The notes: generated by a model not told the origin, from the letters alone. A stretch of DNA of 64,000 nt from Flagellimonas sp. MMG031 (GCF_040112705.1 NZ_CP157804.1:2474001-2538000); one strand, 5' to 3'; shown: positions 51,225 to 60,607, counted from the stretch's first letter. Translations and numbers: made by a program.

Positions 51225-51367
51225 TTTTTGGGGCTTTGACGTTTTTGATGGTCCAAATCCATCAACTGTAAATCCTGAAGAATACCACAGGAAACCTGTT
51301 TTTTCACTAGGGATCGTTCGTTTTTTCTTTTGACACGGAATTCGATTTCCTTATTTAAAAAGTTCAT
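51221..51367 (-). CDS. Possible 48-aa basic protein overlapping the mobA 3' end
   Basis: An ATG-started frame of 48 codons begins MNFLNKEIEFRVKRKNERSL and ends KRQSPKN; it is rich in Lys and Arg. It runs from 58 bases beyond the GntR gene stop to the mobA stop, sharing the CTAG at 51221-51224, so it could be a downstream member of the GntR transcript. Evidence is only length and basic composition. Confidence 0.35.
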   Translation of the reverse strand: MNFLNKEIEFRVKRKNERSLVKKQVSCGILQDLQLMDLDHQKRQSPKN

Positions 51368-51424
51368 GGCGACAAATTTGATTTAAAACGAAACCCCAAT
51401 GAATTTATTTTGATAATCAGTAGC

Positions 51425-52051
51425 TTAGCGTATTTGCGCTTCGATATGCTCCAAAATGGACATCCAATGCATCCGAAGGATCAAAGCGGCCGTGGGTACG
51501 TTATCTTCTTGAATGGCTTCGACCACGGAGCGGGTCTGTACCGCCAATTTCTTGAAAAACCCACCCTCTTGGATAAAATCATGCTCGTAAAAATGCAGCC
51601 TGAGCTTCAAATCCGTCAAGATGTTCAATAACACTTTATTGGAGCACTCCTTCACCAAGTGGTTGTGAAAATGGAAGCGCACGCCCAGTCCTTCCGTCAA
51701 ACTCCCCACATTTTCCATTTGTTTCTGTAATGCCATCAACCGTTGTACATCAGCTGTCCCAAAAGAAGTGTTTTCTAGGGCCATCACTTCAAGTTGAGCC
51801 ACAATTTCAATCAGATTCTTGACTTCGGACTTGGATAGGGGAGCTACCACAAAACCACGATTGGGAATCGCTTTGAGTACCTGTGCTTGCTCCAATTGGC
51901 TCAACGCCTCCCGAATGGGCGTCACACTAACACCGGTATCCCGGGATAGTGCCGCCAAATTGATGGTCTTGCCCACTTGCAGTCCGCCATTTTGGATTTG
52001 CTCCAGCAAATGGTCCTTGATGCGGTCCCGCAAAATGGATGGTCGTCCCAT
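51425..52051 (-). CDS. GntR/FadR-type transcriptional regulator (FCD domain)
   Basis: The 208-aa protein has the GntR winged helix (about 1-75: LLEQIQNGGLQVGKTINLAALSRDTGVSVTPIREALSQLEQ) and an FCD ligand-binding domain (about 85-205) with the His residues in RFHFHNHLVKEC and in FYEHDFIQEG. FadR-type regulators respond to small organic acids. No obvious target genes adjoin, so the effector is unknown. Confidence 0.86.
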   Translation of the reverse strand: MGRPSILRDRIKDHLLEQIQNGGLQVGKTINLAALSRDTGVSVTPIREALSQLEQAQVLKAIPNRGFVVAPLSKSEVKNLIEIVAQLEVMALENTSFGTADVQRLMALQKQMENVGSLTEGLGVRFHFHNHLVKECSNKVLLNILTDLKLRLHFYEHDFIQEGGFFKKLAVQTRSVVEAIQEDNVPTAALILRMHWMSILEHIEAQIR

Positions 52052-52087
52052 AATGGTGTTTTGTTACCTATTTGAAGTAAGAAAAGC

Positions 52088-52558
52088 CTATCGCTTTACA
52101 TACACATAGCTCCGAACATCCGGCAAATCCTGTCCTTCGTTCAGGGTCATTTGGTTGCCGTTCAATTGTAGGGTGCCCAACGTTGTGCTTCCTTGAAAAA
52201 CGACCTGTGTACCATCACTGGCCCATGCACCGGTAGCCTGAATGGAACCGTTGCAGTCCACAAAATACTGCCCGTTGGTAATGGTGGTAATGGTAAAGTT
52301 GGATTGTTGGAATTGATAGGTATTATCGGCATTGAAAGTAATGGTGCCAGAAATACAGTCCTGTTCATCAATGAGATTGGCAGAGGAAGTGCCATCATCA
52401 TCCAAATCCAGTTGGCTGCTGACATTTACTGCGGTCAAATCCCAAGTGCCAATGAGTGCATCGGCGGAAAAGCCGGAGCCATTGCCATCGTCATCACTAC
52501 AGGCTGTCAACAACACCATACTCGCTAGGCCCAAAAGGAAATTCGTTGTCTTTTTCAT
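52088..52558 (-). CDS. Lipocalin-like lipoprotein
   Basis: The 156-aa protein from the ATG at 52558 has a lipoprotein signal (MKKTTNFLLGLASMVLLTAC, Cys20), an acidic DDDG spacer and a beta-barrel-like domain starting ALIGTWDLTAVNVS, a lipocalin-like (DUF4840/5004 type) start. An upstream extension to 52624 has no signal and is rejected. It probably sits on the outer membrane; the ligand is unknown. Confidence 0.7.
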   Translation of the reverse strand: MKKTTNFLLGLASMVLLTACSDDDGNGSGFSADALIGTWDLTAVNVSSQLDLDDDGTSSANLIDEQDCISGTITFNADNTYQFQQSNFTITTITNGQYFVDCNGSIQATGAWASDGTQVVFQGSTTLGTLQLNGNQMTLNEGQDLPDVRSYVYVKR

Positions 52559-52701
52559 GCGTTTTATGCTTTTATAGGTTGAAAATAACACAATTTGAAG
52601 AATAATGGTGGCCCGGGCGGGCAATTCATCGATTTGAAGCCCCTTTTTACACTAAACCCTAGGGTGCGACGTTTTGCTAACACATCTTATAACCCAATAC
52701 C

Positions 52702-53493
52702 ATGAAGAAACTTACCTTAAAATTTGTATCGACCGCTTTTATAGCGATAGCCTTGATCGGATTTCAATCGTGTAGTGAGGATGGCATGCCCAACGAAGGG
52801 GAGGCCCTTACACAGGAAGAACTACAGACCATTTTGAGCACCGATGACATTGCCGGGGCCGCCGACACCGCCTTGGCTGAGCTTTTTGCCGGGGAGACCG
52901 TCGCAAAAGGAGCCACTGCCAAAGAAGGGGAGTGCTACAGCGCCGAATATTCCGATACCGGATTTGTGGCAACCTTTAACAATTGTGTGCTCAACGGAAC
53001 GGACAATGTAAACGGAACAGTGACCGTAACCTACGAAGTAGGGGAAGAGGCATCGTCCTTTACGGCCACCTATCAAGATTTTTATGTGGGTACCGTAAAG
53101 ATCAACGGAACACGAACCTTCGAAATTACTGGAAACGGTGAACAGAGCAGTGTTTCCTTTACCGTGGTCAGTGACATGACCGTGGAAATGGAGGACGAGT
53201 CCGTGATTTCCGAAAACGGGACCAAAACCTTTATCATTGCATTTGGCGATAGCTTGGAAACTACACAAATTTCCATTTCCGGCAACTGGACCGTTGCTGC
53301 GGATGGCAATACCTACGCGGTTGAAACCTTGGAAGATTTGCAAGGAAGTGCCGCCTGTGAGTATTTGACCTCCGGTAGCATGAGCGTTTCCAAAAACGGA
53401 TTGTCCGTTATCGTGGATTTTGGTGAAGGAGTCTGTGACGATGTGGCCACCATCATCTATCCGAACGGAGCGACCGAGGAGATTAGCCTGTAA
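52702..53493 (+). CDS. Hypothetical lipoprotein
   Basis: The 263-aa protein has a lipoprotein signal (LTLKFVSTAFIAIALIGFQSC, Cys24) and two beta-rich halves with a conserved Cys pattern (ECYSAEYS, FNNCVLNG, SAACEYLTS, GEGVCDD) that could form disulfides. I do not recognise the family. It starts about 140 bases after the divergent lipocalin-like gene and ends before the repeat at 53503. Confidence 0.65.
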   Translation: MKKLTLKFVSTAFIAIALIGFQSCSEDGMPNEGEALTQEELQTILSTDDIAGAADTALAELFAGETVAKGATAKEGECYSAEYSDTGFVATFNNCVLNGTDNVNGTVTVTYEVGEEASSFTATYQDFYVGTVKINGTRTFEITGNGEQSSVSFTVVSDMTVEMEDESVISENGTKTFIIAFGDSLETTQISISGNWTVAADGNTYAVETLEDLQGSAACEYLTSGSMSVSKNGLSVIVDFGEGVCDDVATIIYPNGATEEISL

Positions 53494-53502
53494 AGAAACT
53501 TG

Positions 53503-53652
53503 TCAGTTCGAGTGATTTTTCGGAAGAAAAATTGTAGCGAGAACCCATATTTCAAGCCAAAACCGATTAGCTGCGCTGAATCTTCGATTTCTCGATACCT
53601 GCCTACCGCAGGCAGGCCAAATTCCTTTGGAATTTAACTCGAATTGATGGTT
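53503..53652. repeat. Palindromic repeat after the lipoprotein gene
   Basis: GTCAGTTCGAGTGATTTTTC at the left and TTTAACTCGAATTGATGG at the right are inverted relatives, with an inner TGCCTACCGCAGGCAGGC hairpin. Member of the same family as at 3867. The 53494-53769 gap contains this repeat and the terminator at 53694. Confidence 0.65.
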
Positions 53653-53693
53653 TTGCGATAAGAAACTACCTAAGCACAGGGCATGAAAAAGAA

Positions 53694-53724
53694 AAGCACC
53701 GATTTGATGTCGGTGCTTATTTGT
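53694..53724 (+). terminator. Rho-independent terminator upstream of the aldehyde dehydrogenase gene
   Basis: AAGCACCGA (53694-53702) and TCGGTGCTT (53710-53718) form a 9-bp stem with a 7-base loop followed by ATTTGTTT. It closes the lipoprotein transcript before the aldehyde dehydrogenase promoter. Confidence 0.75.
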
Positions 53725-53769
53725 TTACATGCTACGGAGTTTACTTATATTTAGCGAAACAAAACTTCT

Positions 53770-55140
53770 ATGGTCAAACAGCTGATACAGGCGCAACAGG
53801 AATTTTTTGATACCCAAAAAACCAAGGATGTCACCTTTCGGAAACACTATCTGAAAAAACTGCACCAAGAAATTTTGGAGCAGGAGGATGCCATTTGCGA
53901 CGCGCTGTATGCCGATTTTAAAAAACCGGTTTTTGAAAGTCTGGCCACGGAAACCCAATTGGCCTTGGCAGAGCTCAAACATGCCATTAAAAATGTGGGC
54001 TCATGGAGCGAGCCGGAACGGGTAGGGGGGGCATGGGTTAATTTCCCGTCCAAAGAGTGGATACAGCCCGAACCCTACGGGAAGGTGCTCATCATTTCGC
54101 CATGGAACTATCCGTTTTTATTGGCCATTTCGCCATTGATTGGTGCCTTGGCAGCGGGCAACACTGCCTTGCTGAAACCCTCCGAGTTCAGTGTGCATAC
54201 CTCTCGAATAATTTCACAAATCATCCGTAAGGTGTTCCAGCCCGAATATGTAACGGTGGTTGAGGGCGGAGTAGAGGTTTCCACCCAATTATTGTCCGAG
54301 AAATGGGAGTATATCTTCTTCACGGGGAGCACCCACGTAGGCAGGATTGTGTACAAAAGCGCTGCCGAACATCTTACCCCTGTGACTTTGGAACTTAGCG
54401 GAAAAAATCCCTGTATTGTGGATGCTACGGCCAACATATCGCTGGCAGCCAAACGTATTGCCTGGGGGAAGTTCATCAATGCGGGGCAAACCTGTATTGC
54501 GCCGGACTATATTTTGGTACACGCCTCTGTAAAACAGGCATTGGTGGATGCCTTGCAGCAACGGATTACCGAATTTTATGGTACAGAATTGGAAAAATCA
54601 CCGGATTTTGCCCGTATTGCTACTGAAAAACATTACAACGAGCTGAAATCCATGCTCGAAGGGCAGACCTGTCTGTTTGGGGGCAGCTATACGGATGAGG
54701 ACCTATTTATAGCGCCGACATTGGTGGACGAGCCGGCGCTGGACAGTACCATTATGGAAGGGGAGATTTTTGGCCCCATTTTACCCTTGATTTCGTATAC
54801 CGAAGAGGACGAATTGGACACCTATATTTCCAAATACCCGAATCCGTTGGCGTTCTATGTGTTTTCCAGGGACAAAAAGTTTCAGAAACGTTTGATGGGA
54901 CACTATTCCTTCGGCGGCGGAACCATAAACGATACCGTGGTACATATCAGCAATAAGGAATTGCCATTTGGTGGCGTGGGCCAGTCCGGGATTGGTGGTT
55001 ACCATGGCAGGCATACGTTCGATTTGTTTTCCCACAAAAAATCCATGGTAAAACGTGCGACTTGGTTGGATGTGCCATTGCGCTACGCGCCGTATTCGAT
55101 TTCCTTAAAGCTCGCGAAGAAAATTAAGCATATGTTTTGA
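53770..55140 (+). CDS. Aldehyde dehydrogenase family protein
   Basis: The 456-aa protein is a class 3-like NAD(P)-dependent aldehyde dehydrogenase. Residues about 107-115 are SPWNYPFLL, the catalytic Glu208 lies in LELSGKNP, the catalytic Cys242 in NAGQTCIAPDYI, and the late ELPFGGVGQSGIGGYHG motif and C-terminal amphipathic helix are present. It oxidises medium-chain fatty or aromatic aldehydes to acids. It is 500 bp upstream of the second sigma factor, with no shared operon implied. Confidence 0.93.
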   Translation: MVKQLIQAQQEFFDTQKTKDVTFRKHYLKKLHQEILEQEDAICDALYADFKKPVFESLATETQLALAELKHAIKNVGSWSEPERVGGAWVNFPSKEWIQPEPYGKVLIISPWNYPFLLAISPLIGALAAGNTALLKPSEFSVHTSRIISQIIRKVFQPEYVTVVEGGVEVSTQLLSEKWEYIFFTGSTHVGRIVYKSAAEHLTPVTLELSGKNPCIVDATANISLAAKRIAWGKFINAGQTCIAPDYILVHASVKQALVDALQQRITEFYGTELEKSPDFARIATEKHYNELKSMLEGQTCLFGGSYTDEDLFIAPTLVDEPALDSTIMEGEIFGPILPLISYTEEDELDTYISKYPNPLAFYVFSRDKKFQKRLMGHYSFGGGTINDTVVHISNKELPFGGVGQSGIGGYHGRHTFDLFSHKKSMVKRATWLDVPLRYAPYSISLKLAKKIKHMF

Positions 55141-55637
<497 letters not shown>

Positions 55638-56498
55638 ATGAGGCAACTAAAGATTACCAAACAAATTACAACCAGGGATACCAAATCATTAGAAAAGTAT
55701 TTTCAAGAAATCTCCAAAATTGAATTGATCACTGCGGACGAGGAAGTAGAACTGGCAAGAAGAATTCGTGAAGGTGATCAAGCTGCCCTTACCAAATTGG
55801 TCAATGCGAATCTACGTTTTGTCGTATCTACCGCAAAACAATACCAGGGAAGCGGCTTACGGCTCTCCGACTTGATCAATGAAGGGAACATAGGTTTGGT
55901 AAAAGCTGCCAAACGCTTTGATGAAACTAGGGGTTTTAAATTTATCTCCTATGCGGTTTGGTGGATCAGACAATCCATATTACAGGCCATTTCACAAAAC
56001 TCCCGTATGGTCCGGTTGCCGCTCAATAAAATTGGTGAAATAAGTAAAATAAAGAAAGTCTTTTCGGCCTTGGAACAAACCCACCAAAGGCCTCCCAGCG
56101 CTGCCGAAATAGCAAAAGAGCTCGATATGACTTCTGCTAAAGTGAAATTGGCCATGAAAAACTCCGCAAGACACCTGTCCATGGATGCGCCTTTTAAGCA
56201 AGGTGAATCCGGCAACCTTTACCATGTGGTCGCATCAAAAGACAGTATGCGCCCCGACGATAAAATGATTCAGGATTCCTTGAGTGCCGATATTGACCAA
56301 GCTTTAAAGACCCTCCCGGAGCGTGAAAGCGAAATTATACGTCTTCATTATGGTCTTGGTGAACGAAGCCCAAAAAGTTTAAGTGAGATAGGTGAACTAT
56401 TTGATATCACTAGGGAACGCGTACGACAAATTAGGGAAAAAGCCATCCGAATGTTGCGAAGACGTTCGCACAACGAGATTTTACAAGCATACCTTTAA
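55638..56498 (+). CDS. Second RpoD-like sigma factor (SigA-type paralogue)
   Basis: The 286-aa protein is a close paralogue of RpoD at 26941: it starts MRQLKITKQITTRDTKSLEKY and shares region 2 ([35 protein letters not shown]), while regions 3 and 4 are more diverged ([39 protein letters not shown]). The conserved region 2 suggests that it uses TAnnTTTG-like promoters and competes with or replaces RpoD under some condition. It is preceded by about 500 bp of AT-rich structured DNA and followed directly by a broken DoxX-like gene. Confidence 0.93.
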   Translation: MRQLKITKQITTRDTKSLEKYFQEISKIELITADEEVELARRIREGDQAALTKLVNANLRFVVSTAKQYQGSGLRLSDLINEGNIGLVKAAKRFDETRGFKFISYAVWWIRQSILQAISQNSRMVRLPLNKIGEISKIKKVFSALEQTHQRPPSAAEIAKELDMTSAKVKLAMKNSARHLSMDAPFKQGESGNLYHVVASKDSMRPDDKMIQDSLSADIDQALKTLPERESEIIRLHYGLGERSPKSLSEIGELFDITRERVRQIREKAIRMLRRRSHNEILQAYL

Positions 56499-56512
56499 CA
56501 GGTAAGCTACTT

Positions 56513-56845
56513 TTGATTGAGTCTCCCACCATCATCTCAGGAATTTCTTTTTTGTTTTTTGGTCTAGGTTGTTTTGTGTCGAAGAAAATGAAAGTGGAAT
56601 TTGAAAGATACGGCCTGCCCACCTACCGAAAATTGATCGGGGCACTTCAATAATTGGGTGGCTTGGGGCTGCTCGTTGGTCTGACCTATTCTACTACCCT
56701 ACAGTTTTCTGCTGCCTTGGGGTTATCCATTTTGATGTTTTTGGGCTTTTTGGTACGGCTGAAAATCAGGGATGGCATTCTACCTTCCACCCCTTCCCTA
56801 GCCTACGCATTGTTGAATGCGTTTATCTGTTACCAACTATTTTAA
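56513..56845 (+). pseudogene. DoxX-like membrane protein gene with an in-frame stop
   Basis: Reading from a TTG at 56513, the frame gives IISGISFLFFGLGCFVSKKM, then EFERYGLPTYRKLIGALQ and a TAA at 56651-56653, then LGGLGLLVGLTYSTTLQFS and two further membrane helices to 56845. Ignoring the TAA, it is a four-helix DoxX-like protein of about 110 aa that matches the neighbouring intact gene (56864-57232) in EF-x-x-YGLP and GLG. One nonsense codon has broken it. If the TAA were read through it would be intact. Confidence 0.7.
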
Positions 56846-56863
56846 ACTTCTTGTTGGCCGCTG

Positions 56864-57232
56864 TTATAAAAATGGGAAAGCGATGTACAAACACATCAAC
56901 AGAAACAAGAATGCCGGAAACGATTTCTTGAGAGGGTCGTTAATCTTAAAATGCATGGCCACGGAGCCAGATAGTAAAATGGCCAAGCCAAGTGCAGCAG
57001 GTTGACGCAGTACCGGATACCAAATGGCCGCTATAAGTCCCAATGCCAAAATGACTTTAAGCGTACCCACAAGGTAGCACATCCAAACGGGAAGTCCGTA
57101 CACTTTAAATTCTTCAATAATCGTGGTAGCGTTTCCTCCCCGCCATTGTGTGGGCTTTTTATTTTGTACCAGCCAAACATTGAGTATACTGATGGCAACA
57201 ATACATTGTAAAATAATGGCAATATAATCCAT
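56864..57232 (-). CDS. DoxX-like family membrane protein
   Basis: The 122-aa protein has four hydrophobic helices and the DoxX-like middle segment EEFKVYGLPVWMCYLVGTLKV. Its family function is unknown; DoxX-type proteins are often linked to redox or oxidative stress membrane complexes. It converges with a broken paralogue. Its start codon is 9 bases from a 10-bp tandem repeat array. Confidence 0.78.
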   Translation of the reverse strand: MDYIAIILQCIVAISILNVWLVQNKKPTQWRGGNATTIIEEFKVYGLPVWMCYLVGTLKVILALGLIAAIWYPVLRQPAALGLAILLSGSVAMHFKINDPLKKSFPAFLFLLMCLYIAFPFL

Positions 57233-57240
57233 GTGATTTC

Positions 57241-57278
57241 TTTTAAATGCTTTTAAATGCTTTTAAATGCTTTTAAAT
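57241..57278. repeat. Tandem repeat of a 10-bp unit (TTTTAAATGC)
   Basis: TTTTAAATGC is repeated nearly four times (57241-57278), ending TTTTAAATAA. The array lies 9-46 bases upstream of the start of the DoxX-like gene on the minus strand, where a promoter or 5' UTR is expected. Copy number changes could affect expression. Confidence 0.85.
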
Positions 57279-57302
57279 AAATAAGTTATAATTCATTCTT
57301 GG

Positions 57303-57839
57303 TTACTCCAAGTAGATTCTTTCAATTTCCAGAGAGAATGACTCATTACGCTTATTTCCGATCAAAAAAGCAATTTCGGCAATTACTTCACCAGCATAAT
57401 TGGGTTCGTTCAACTTGTAGCCCCTAAACATCGGTACAAAATCATTAAAAGCTAACTTTATAGTTTCCCAATCTCCTGACGTTTCAAAACTGTTGATATA
57501 GGAAAAGCGTTGATAAGGATTGCTCTTTATTCGGAACTGGTACCTTTTACCATCTCCTTTTAATTTGATAACGACAGTGGAAAATGGCATGACATCTTTA
57601 TTGTCCAACTTATAATGTACGGAAGAAAAACCGCCATTGTTTTCTGTAGTAACGTACCCTTTAAAAACGCCATGGCCGTTACTGTTGATGCTGATGTTTC
57701 CTTGGGATAAACCTCCCATAACGCCGTCATCCACAATAAACCATTGACCCTTATTATCATTTTGGGTAAAATCATAAATAAGGGATGAACGGTCTTGGGA
57801 CATGACGGTAAAAAATAATAGTAGTGCTAAAACGCTCAT
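57303..57839 (-). CDS. CIA30-family protein, exported
   Basis: The 178-aa protein has a short N-terminal hydrophobic segment (MSVLALLLFFTVMSQ) and a CIA30/NDUFAF1-like beta-sandwich: WFIVDDGVMGGLSQGNIS, GFSSVHYKL, RYQFRIKSNPYQRFSYINSFE and a C-terminal AEIAFLIGNKRNESFSLEIERI. The family is named after a complex I assembly factor in mitochondria, but bacterial members have unknown functions and often are secreted. It is 70 bases from the DoxX-like gene, past the tandem repeats. Confidence 0.82.
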   Translation of the reverse strand: MSVLALLLFFTVMSQDRSSLIYDFTQNDNKGQWFIVDDGVMGGLSQGNISINSNGHGVFKGYVTTENNGGFSSVHYKLDNKDVMPFSTVVIKLKGDGKRYQFRIKSNPYQRFSYINSFETSGDWETIKLAFNDFVPMFRGYKLNEPNYAGEVIAEIAFLIGNKRNESFSLEIERIYLE

Positions 57840-58008
57840 ATTGTTTAACTAATATAACAAAATATTAAACAAAAAAGAGGTTTGCCTTTTAAAGAATGGG
57901 GTTTTAACGTGTATTAAGGGATATCGCATTGTAAATATGTTGTTTTTGAAGGTGTTCATATCCTTTTGATAATGAACAATTTACCTAAACAAAAACATCA
58001 CTGAGCAT

Positions 58009-58680
58009 TTAGGAGAGTTCCTCAGCAACCATTTGTTCTTTGGAAATGCCTAGGTTTTCCAAATCCTTTTGTACCGATTCCATCATAGGTGGCGGTCCAC
58101 AGAGATAAAATTTGGCATTTGTATCTGGGATATGTTCCTTTAAAAATTCGGAATCCATCATACCATGCGCATACTTGCTGTTTTGCTCTTCAGAAAGAAT
58201 ATTGATAAAGTCCTTGCCCAACCATTTTTCAAACTGGGATTGCATGATAATATCCTTTTCGCGCTTGTTGGCAAACAACAACCGATTGCCTTCGAGCTTG
58301 CCCTGCTCAGCCAAATGCCTAAATATTGCAATAAAGGGGGTTACTCCCGCCCCACCGGCCAAAAATACGCCGGGACCTTGGTAAGATATGGCGCCCCAAA
58401 CGTCTTCCAACAATAAATGGTCGCCCTGCTCCAAGGTTTGCAGGGTATCGGTTACCCCGTTGTGGTCGGGATACACCTTTATGGTAAACTGTAAAAAGCC
58501 ATCTTCGGGAAGTCCCGTAAAGGTAAACGGGCGTTTTTCGTCCCGCCAATCTTCCTTATCGAGGGCAACTTCGGTGGCCTGACCGGGCTCAAAATGATAA
58601 TCGGCAGGTCGCTCCGTTTGTATTTGAAGCACGTCGTGTGTGATAAAACCTATTTCTTGAATCTTTACTTGATGTGGCAT
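58009..58680 (-). CDS. FAD/NAD-binding oxidoreductase (ferredoxin/flavodoxin reductase family)
   Basis: The 223-aa protein has the FNR two-domain layout: FAD domain with HFEPGQATEVAL and RPFTFTGLPEDG, and NAD domain with AGGAGVTPFIAIFRHL and YLCGPPPMMESVQKDL. It transfers electrons between NAD(P)H and a flavin or iron-sulfur partner that is not adjacent. It may belong with OsmC, OYE and CIA30 in a redox group on the minus strand. Confidence 0.86.
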   Translation of the reverse strand: MPHQVKIQEIGFITHDVLQIQTERPADYHFEPGQATEVALDKEDWRDEKRPFTFTGLPEDGFLQFTIKVYPDHNGVTDTLQTLEQGDHLLLEDVWGAISYQGPGVFLAGGAGVTPFIAIFRHLAEQGKLEGNRLLFANKREKDIIMQSQFEKWLGKDFINILSEEQNSKYAHGMMDSEFLKEHIPDTNAKFYLCGPPPMMESVQKDLENLGISKEQMVAEELS

Positions 58681-58749
58681 GTACTGTTTTTAAAATTTTG
58701 TGATTTGATTTATTTCTGCAATAGCTTTTAGCTATTGGCTTTCGCCGAC

Positions 58750-59172
58750 CTATTTTTTCAAGGTTACCTTGAGTTCAATTTTTGTATCCAATAGTTTTGA
58801 AATGGGGCATACTTCTTTGGCCTTGTGCGCTATTTGCTGAAATTGCTCGGCATCGATATTGGGGATATCCCCTTTTAAGTCCAAGGCCACTTGGGTAACG
58901 GCTCCATCCTCAAACGTTACGGTAGCAGCGGTATCCAAACTATCGGGTGTAAATCCTTCCTCGCCCAGTAAAAAACTCAACTGCATGGCAAAGCAACCGG
59001 CATGGGCCGCTCCTACCAATTCTTCGGGGTTGGTGCCTTTTTTGCCGTCCTCAAAACGGGTATGGAACGAGTAAGGTGTACCGTCCAATACGCCACTGGC
59101 GGTTCTTAGGGTTCCTTTTCCTTCTTTGCCCGAGCCTTTCCACTGGGCTTCTGCTTTTCTTGTAAATTTCAT
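58750..59172 (-). CDS. OsmC-family peroxiredoxin
   Basis: The 140-aa protein is an OsmC/Ohr-type thiol peroxidase: RTASGVLDGTPYSFHTRF, the active-site Cys in AAHAGCFAMQLSF, and a second Cys in KEVCPISKLL. These enzymes reduce organic and fatty acid hydroperoxides, usually with lipoyl reductant. It is 69 bases from the flavin reductase gene on the same strand and so may share a transcript. Confidence 0.92.
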   Translation of the reverse strand: MKFTRKAEAQWKGSGKEGKGTLRTASGVLDGTPYSFHTRFEDGKKGTNPEELVGAAHAGCFAMQLSFLLGEEGFTPDSLDTAATVTFEDGAVTQVALDLKGDIPNIDAEQFQQIAHKAKEVCPISKLLDTKIELKVTLKK

Positions 59173-59221
59173 GTATGCTGTTTTTTGTGTTTGTAATTCG
59201 TTGTGTGTGGTGACTAAAACT

Positions 59222-59425
59222 TGTCAGCTCGAGGAATTTTCCGAATGAAAATTATGTCTGTCTATCTTCGGACAGGTCGAAAACTTTAATTTCAAGTCTA
59301 AAATTGGTTCTCGACTGCGCTCGAACTGATGGTTTTTAGTTACTCCCCCGGTTTGCTGGCAGGCAAGTAAAGTTTTCTTCGGTTTCGACTACGCTCAACC
59401 ATCGAAAATCGAACTGATAGTTTTA
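59222..59425. repeat. Palindromic repeat pair before the OYE gene
   Basis: The segment starts GTCAGCTCGAGGAATTTTC and contains two further family motifs, GGTTCTCGACTGCGCTCGAAC and AAAATCGAACTGATAG, with the hairpin-like CTATCTTCGGACAGG inside. It fills most of the 270-bp gap 59173-59442; nothing else is seen there. Confidence 0.6.
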
Positions 59426-59442
59426 GCCTCTGGAATTTTTAA

Positions 59443-60543
59443 TTAGGCCTCTTGCTTGATATCGGCCTTGGGATAATCGGTATACCCCTCTTTGCCGGGA
59501 GTATAAAACGTATCCTTGTCCCAATCGGCCAGTTCCAAATTATGTTCAAAACGCTCTACTAAGTCAGGATTGGAGACATAGGGCTTACCATAGGCCACCA
59601 AATCTGCATTTCCAGACTCAATGACCCTATTACCGGAATCTTGGTCAAATCCGCCATTGATCATCAACGTACCATTATATAGCGGCCTAAAGTGTTTGGC
59701 AATTTCCGTTACCGCAAAAGGAATATCGGACACATCCGTAAAGGGTTCGGATAGATGGATGTAGGCCAAATTGTAATCGTTCAATTTTTTGATGATGTAT
59801 TCAAAGGTGGGGATGGTATCTTCATCCATGGTCATCCCGAACACGCCGTGCAATGATGGATTGAAACGGGCCCCTATTTTTTCTTCTGGAATCACTTCTT
59901 TGACCGCATCCAAGACTTCAAAAAAGAAACGTGCTTTGTTTTCATGGCTTCCACCATACTCATCCGTTCTTTTATTGGATGTGCTATTAAAAAATTGATG
60001 GAACAGATAGCCGTTGGAGGAATGGATTTCCACGCCGTCGAATCCAGCTTCCACCGCATTTTTGGCGGCATTTTTGAAATCTTCCACTGTGGTTTTGATA
60101 TCCTCCTTGGTCATTTCCTTTGGGGTGACGGTATCCTTGAAACCATCAGGCGTGTACGATTGCTCGTTCGGGTTCAGCGCTGAAGGCGCCAACGGCAATT
60201 CTCCATCATGGAAATCAGGATGTGAAATCCGACCCACGTGCCACAATTGGATAAATATTTTTCCGCCCTTGTCGTGTACCCGTTGGGTCACTTTTTTCCA
60301 GCCCTCCACTTGGGCTTTGGTGTGTATTCCCGGGGTGTTCACGTATCCTACCGCACGTTCTGAAACTTGGGAACCTTCGGTGATGATCAAACCTGCGGAG
60401 GCACGTTGCTCATAATACAAGCCATGAAGTTCATCTGTAGGTTTGTTGTCCTCGTTGGCGGCCCTACTTCGCGTCATGGGTGCCATTACGATTCGGTTTC
60501 TTAGGCTAATGTTCTTGTTGTACGATGTAAGTAATTGTTGCAT
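59443..60543 (-). CDS. nemA: Alkene reductase / Old Yellow Enzyme family
   Basis: The 366-aa FMN TIM barrel has the OYE active site His-Asn pair in VEIHSSNGYLFHQF, the RTDEYGGSHENKARFF segment and the GTLMINGGFDQDSGN loop. It reduces activated C=C bonds of unsaturated aldehydes, nitro compounds or enones with NADPH. It probably protects against reactive electrophiles and is 64 bases from the Crp-type regulator. Confidence 0.93.
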   Translation of the reverse strand: MQQLLTSYNKNISLRNRIVMAPMTRSRAANEDNKPTDELHGLYYEQRASAGLIITEGSQVSERAVGYVNTPGIHTKAQVEGWKKVTQRVHDKGGKIFIQLWHVGRISHPDFHDGELPLAPSALNPNEQSYTPDGFKDTVTPKEMTKEDIKTTVEDFKNAAKNAVEAGFDGVEIHSSNGYLFHQFFNSTSNKRTDEYGGSHENKARFFFEVLDAVKEVIPEEKIGARFNPSLHGVFGMTMDEDTIPTFEYIIKKLNDYNLAYIHLSEPFTDVSDIPFAVTEIAKHFRPLYNGTLMINGGFDQDSGNRVIESGNADLVAYGKPYVSNPDLVERFEHNLELADWDKDTFYTPGKEGYTDYPKADIKQEA

Positions 60544-60607
60544 ATATCTGTTTTTGATTTACAGAAATATACCATTTGGAAAGGCTAAAATGATTGACCT
60601 AAATCAA

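Noticed and set aside
57241-57278. Possible CRISPR array
   Set aside because: The 10-bp units are directly adjacent without spacers and no cas genes are present.
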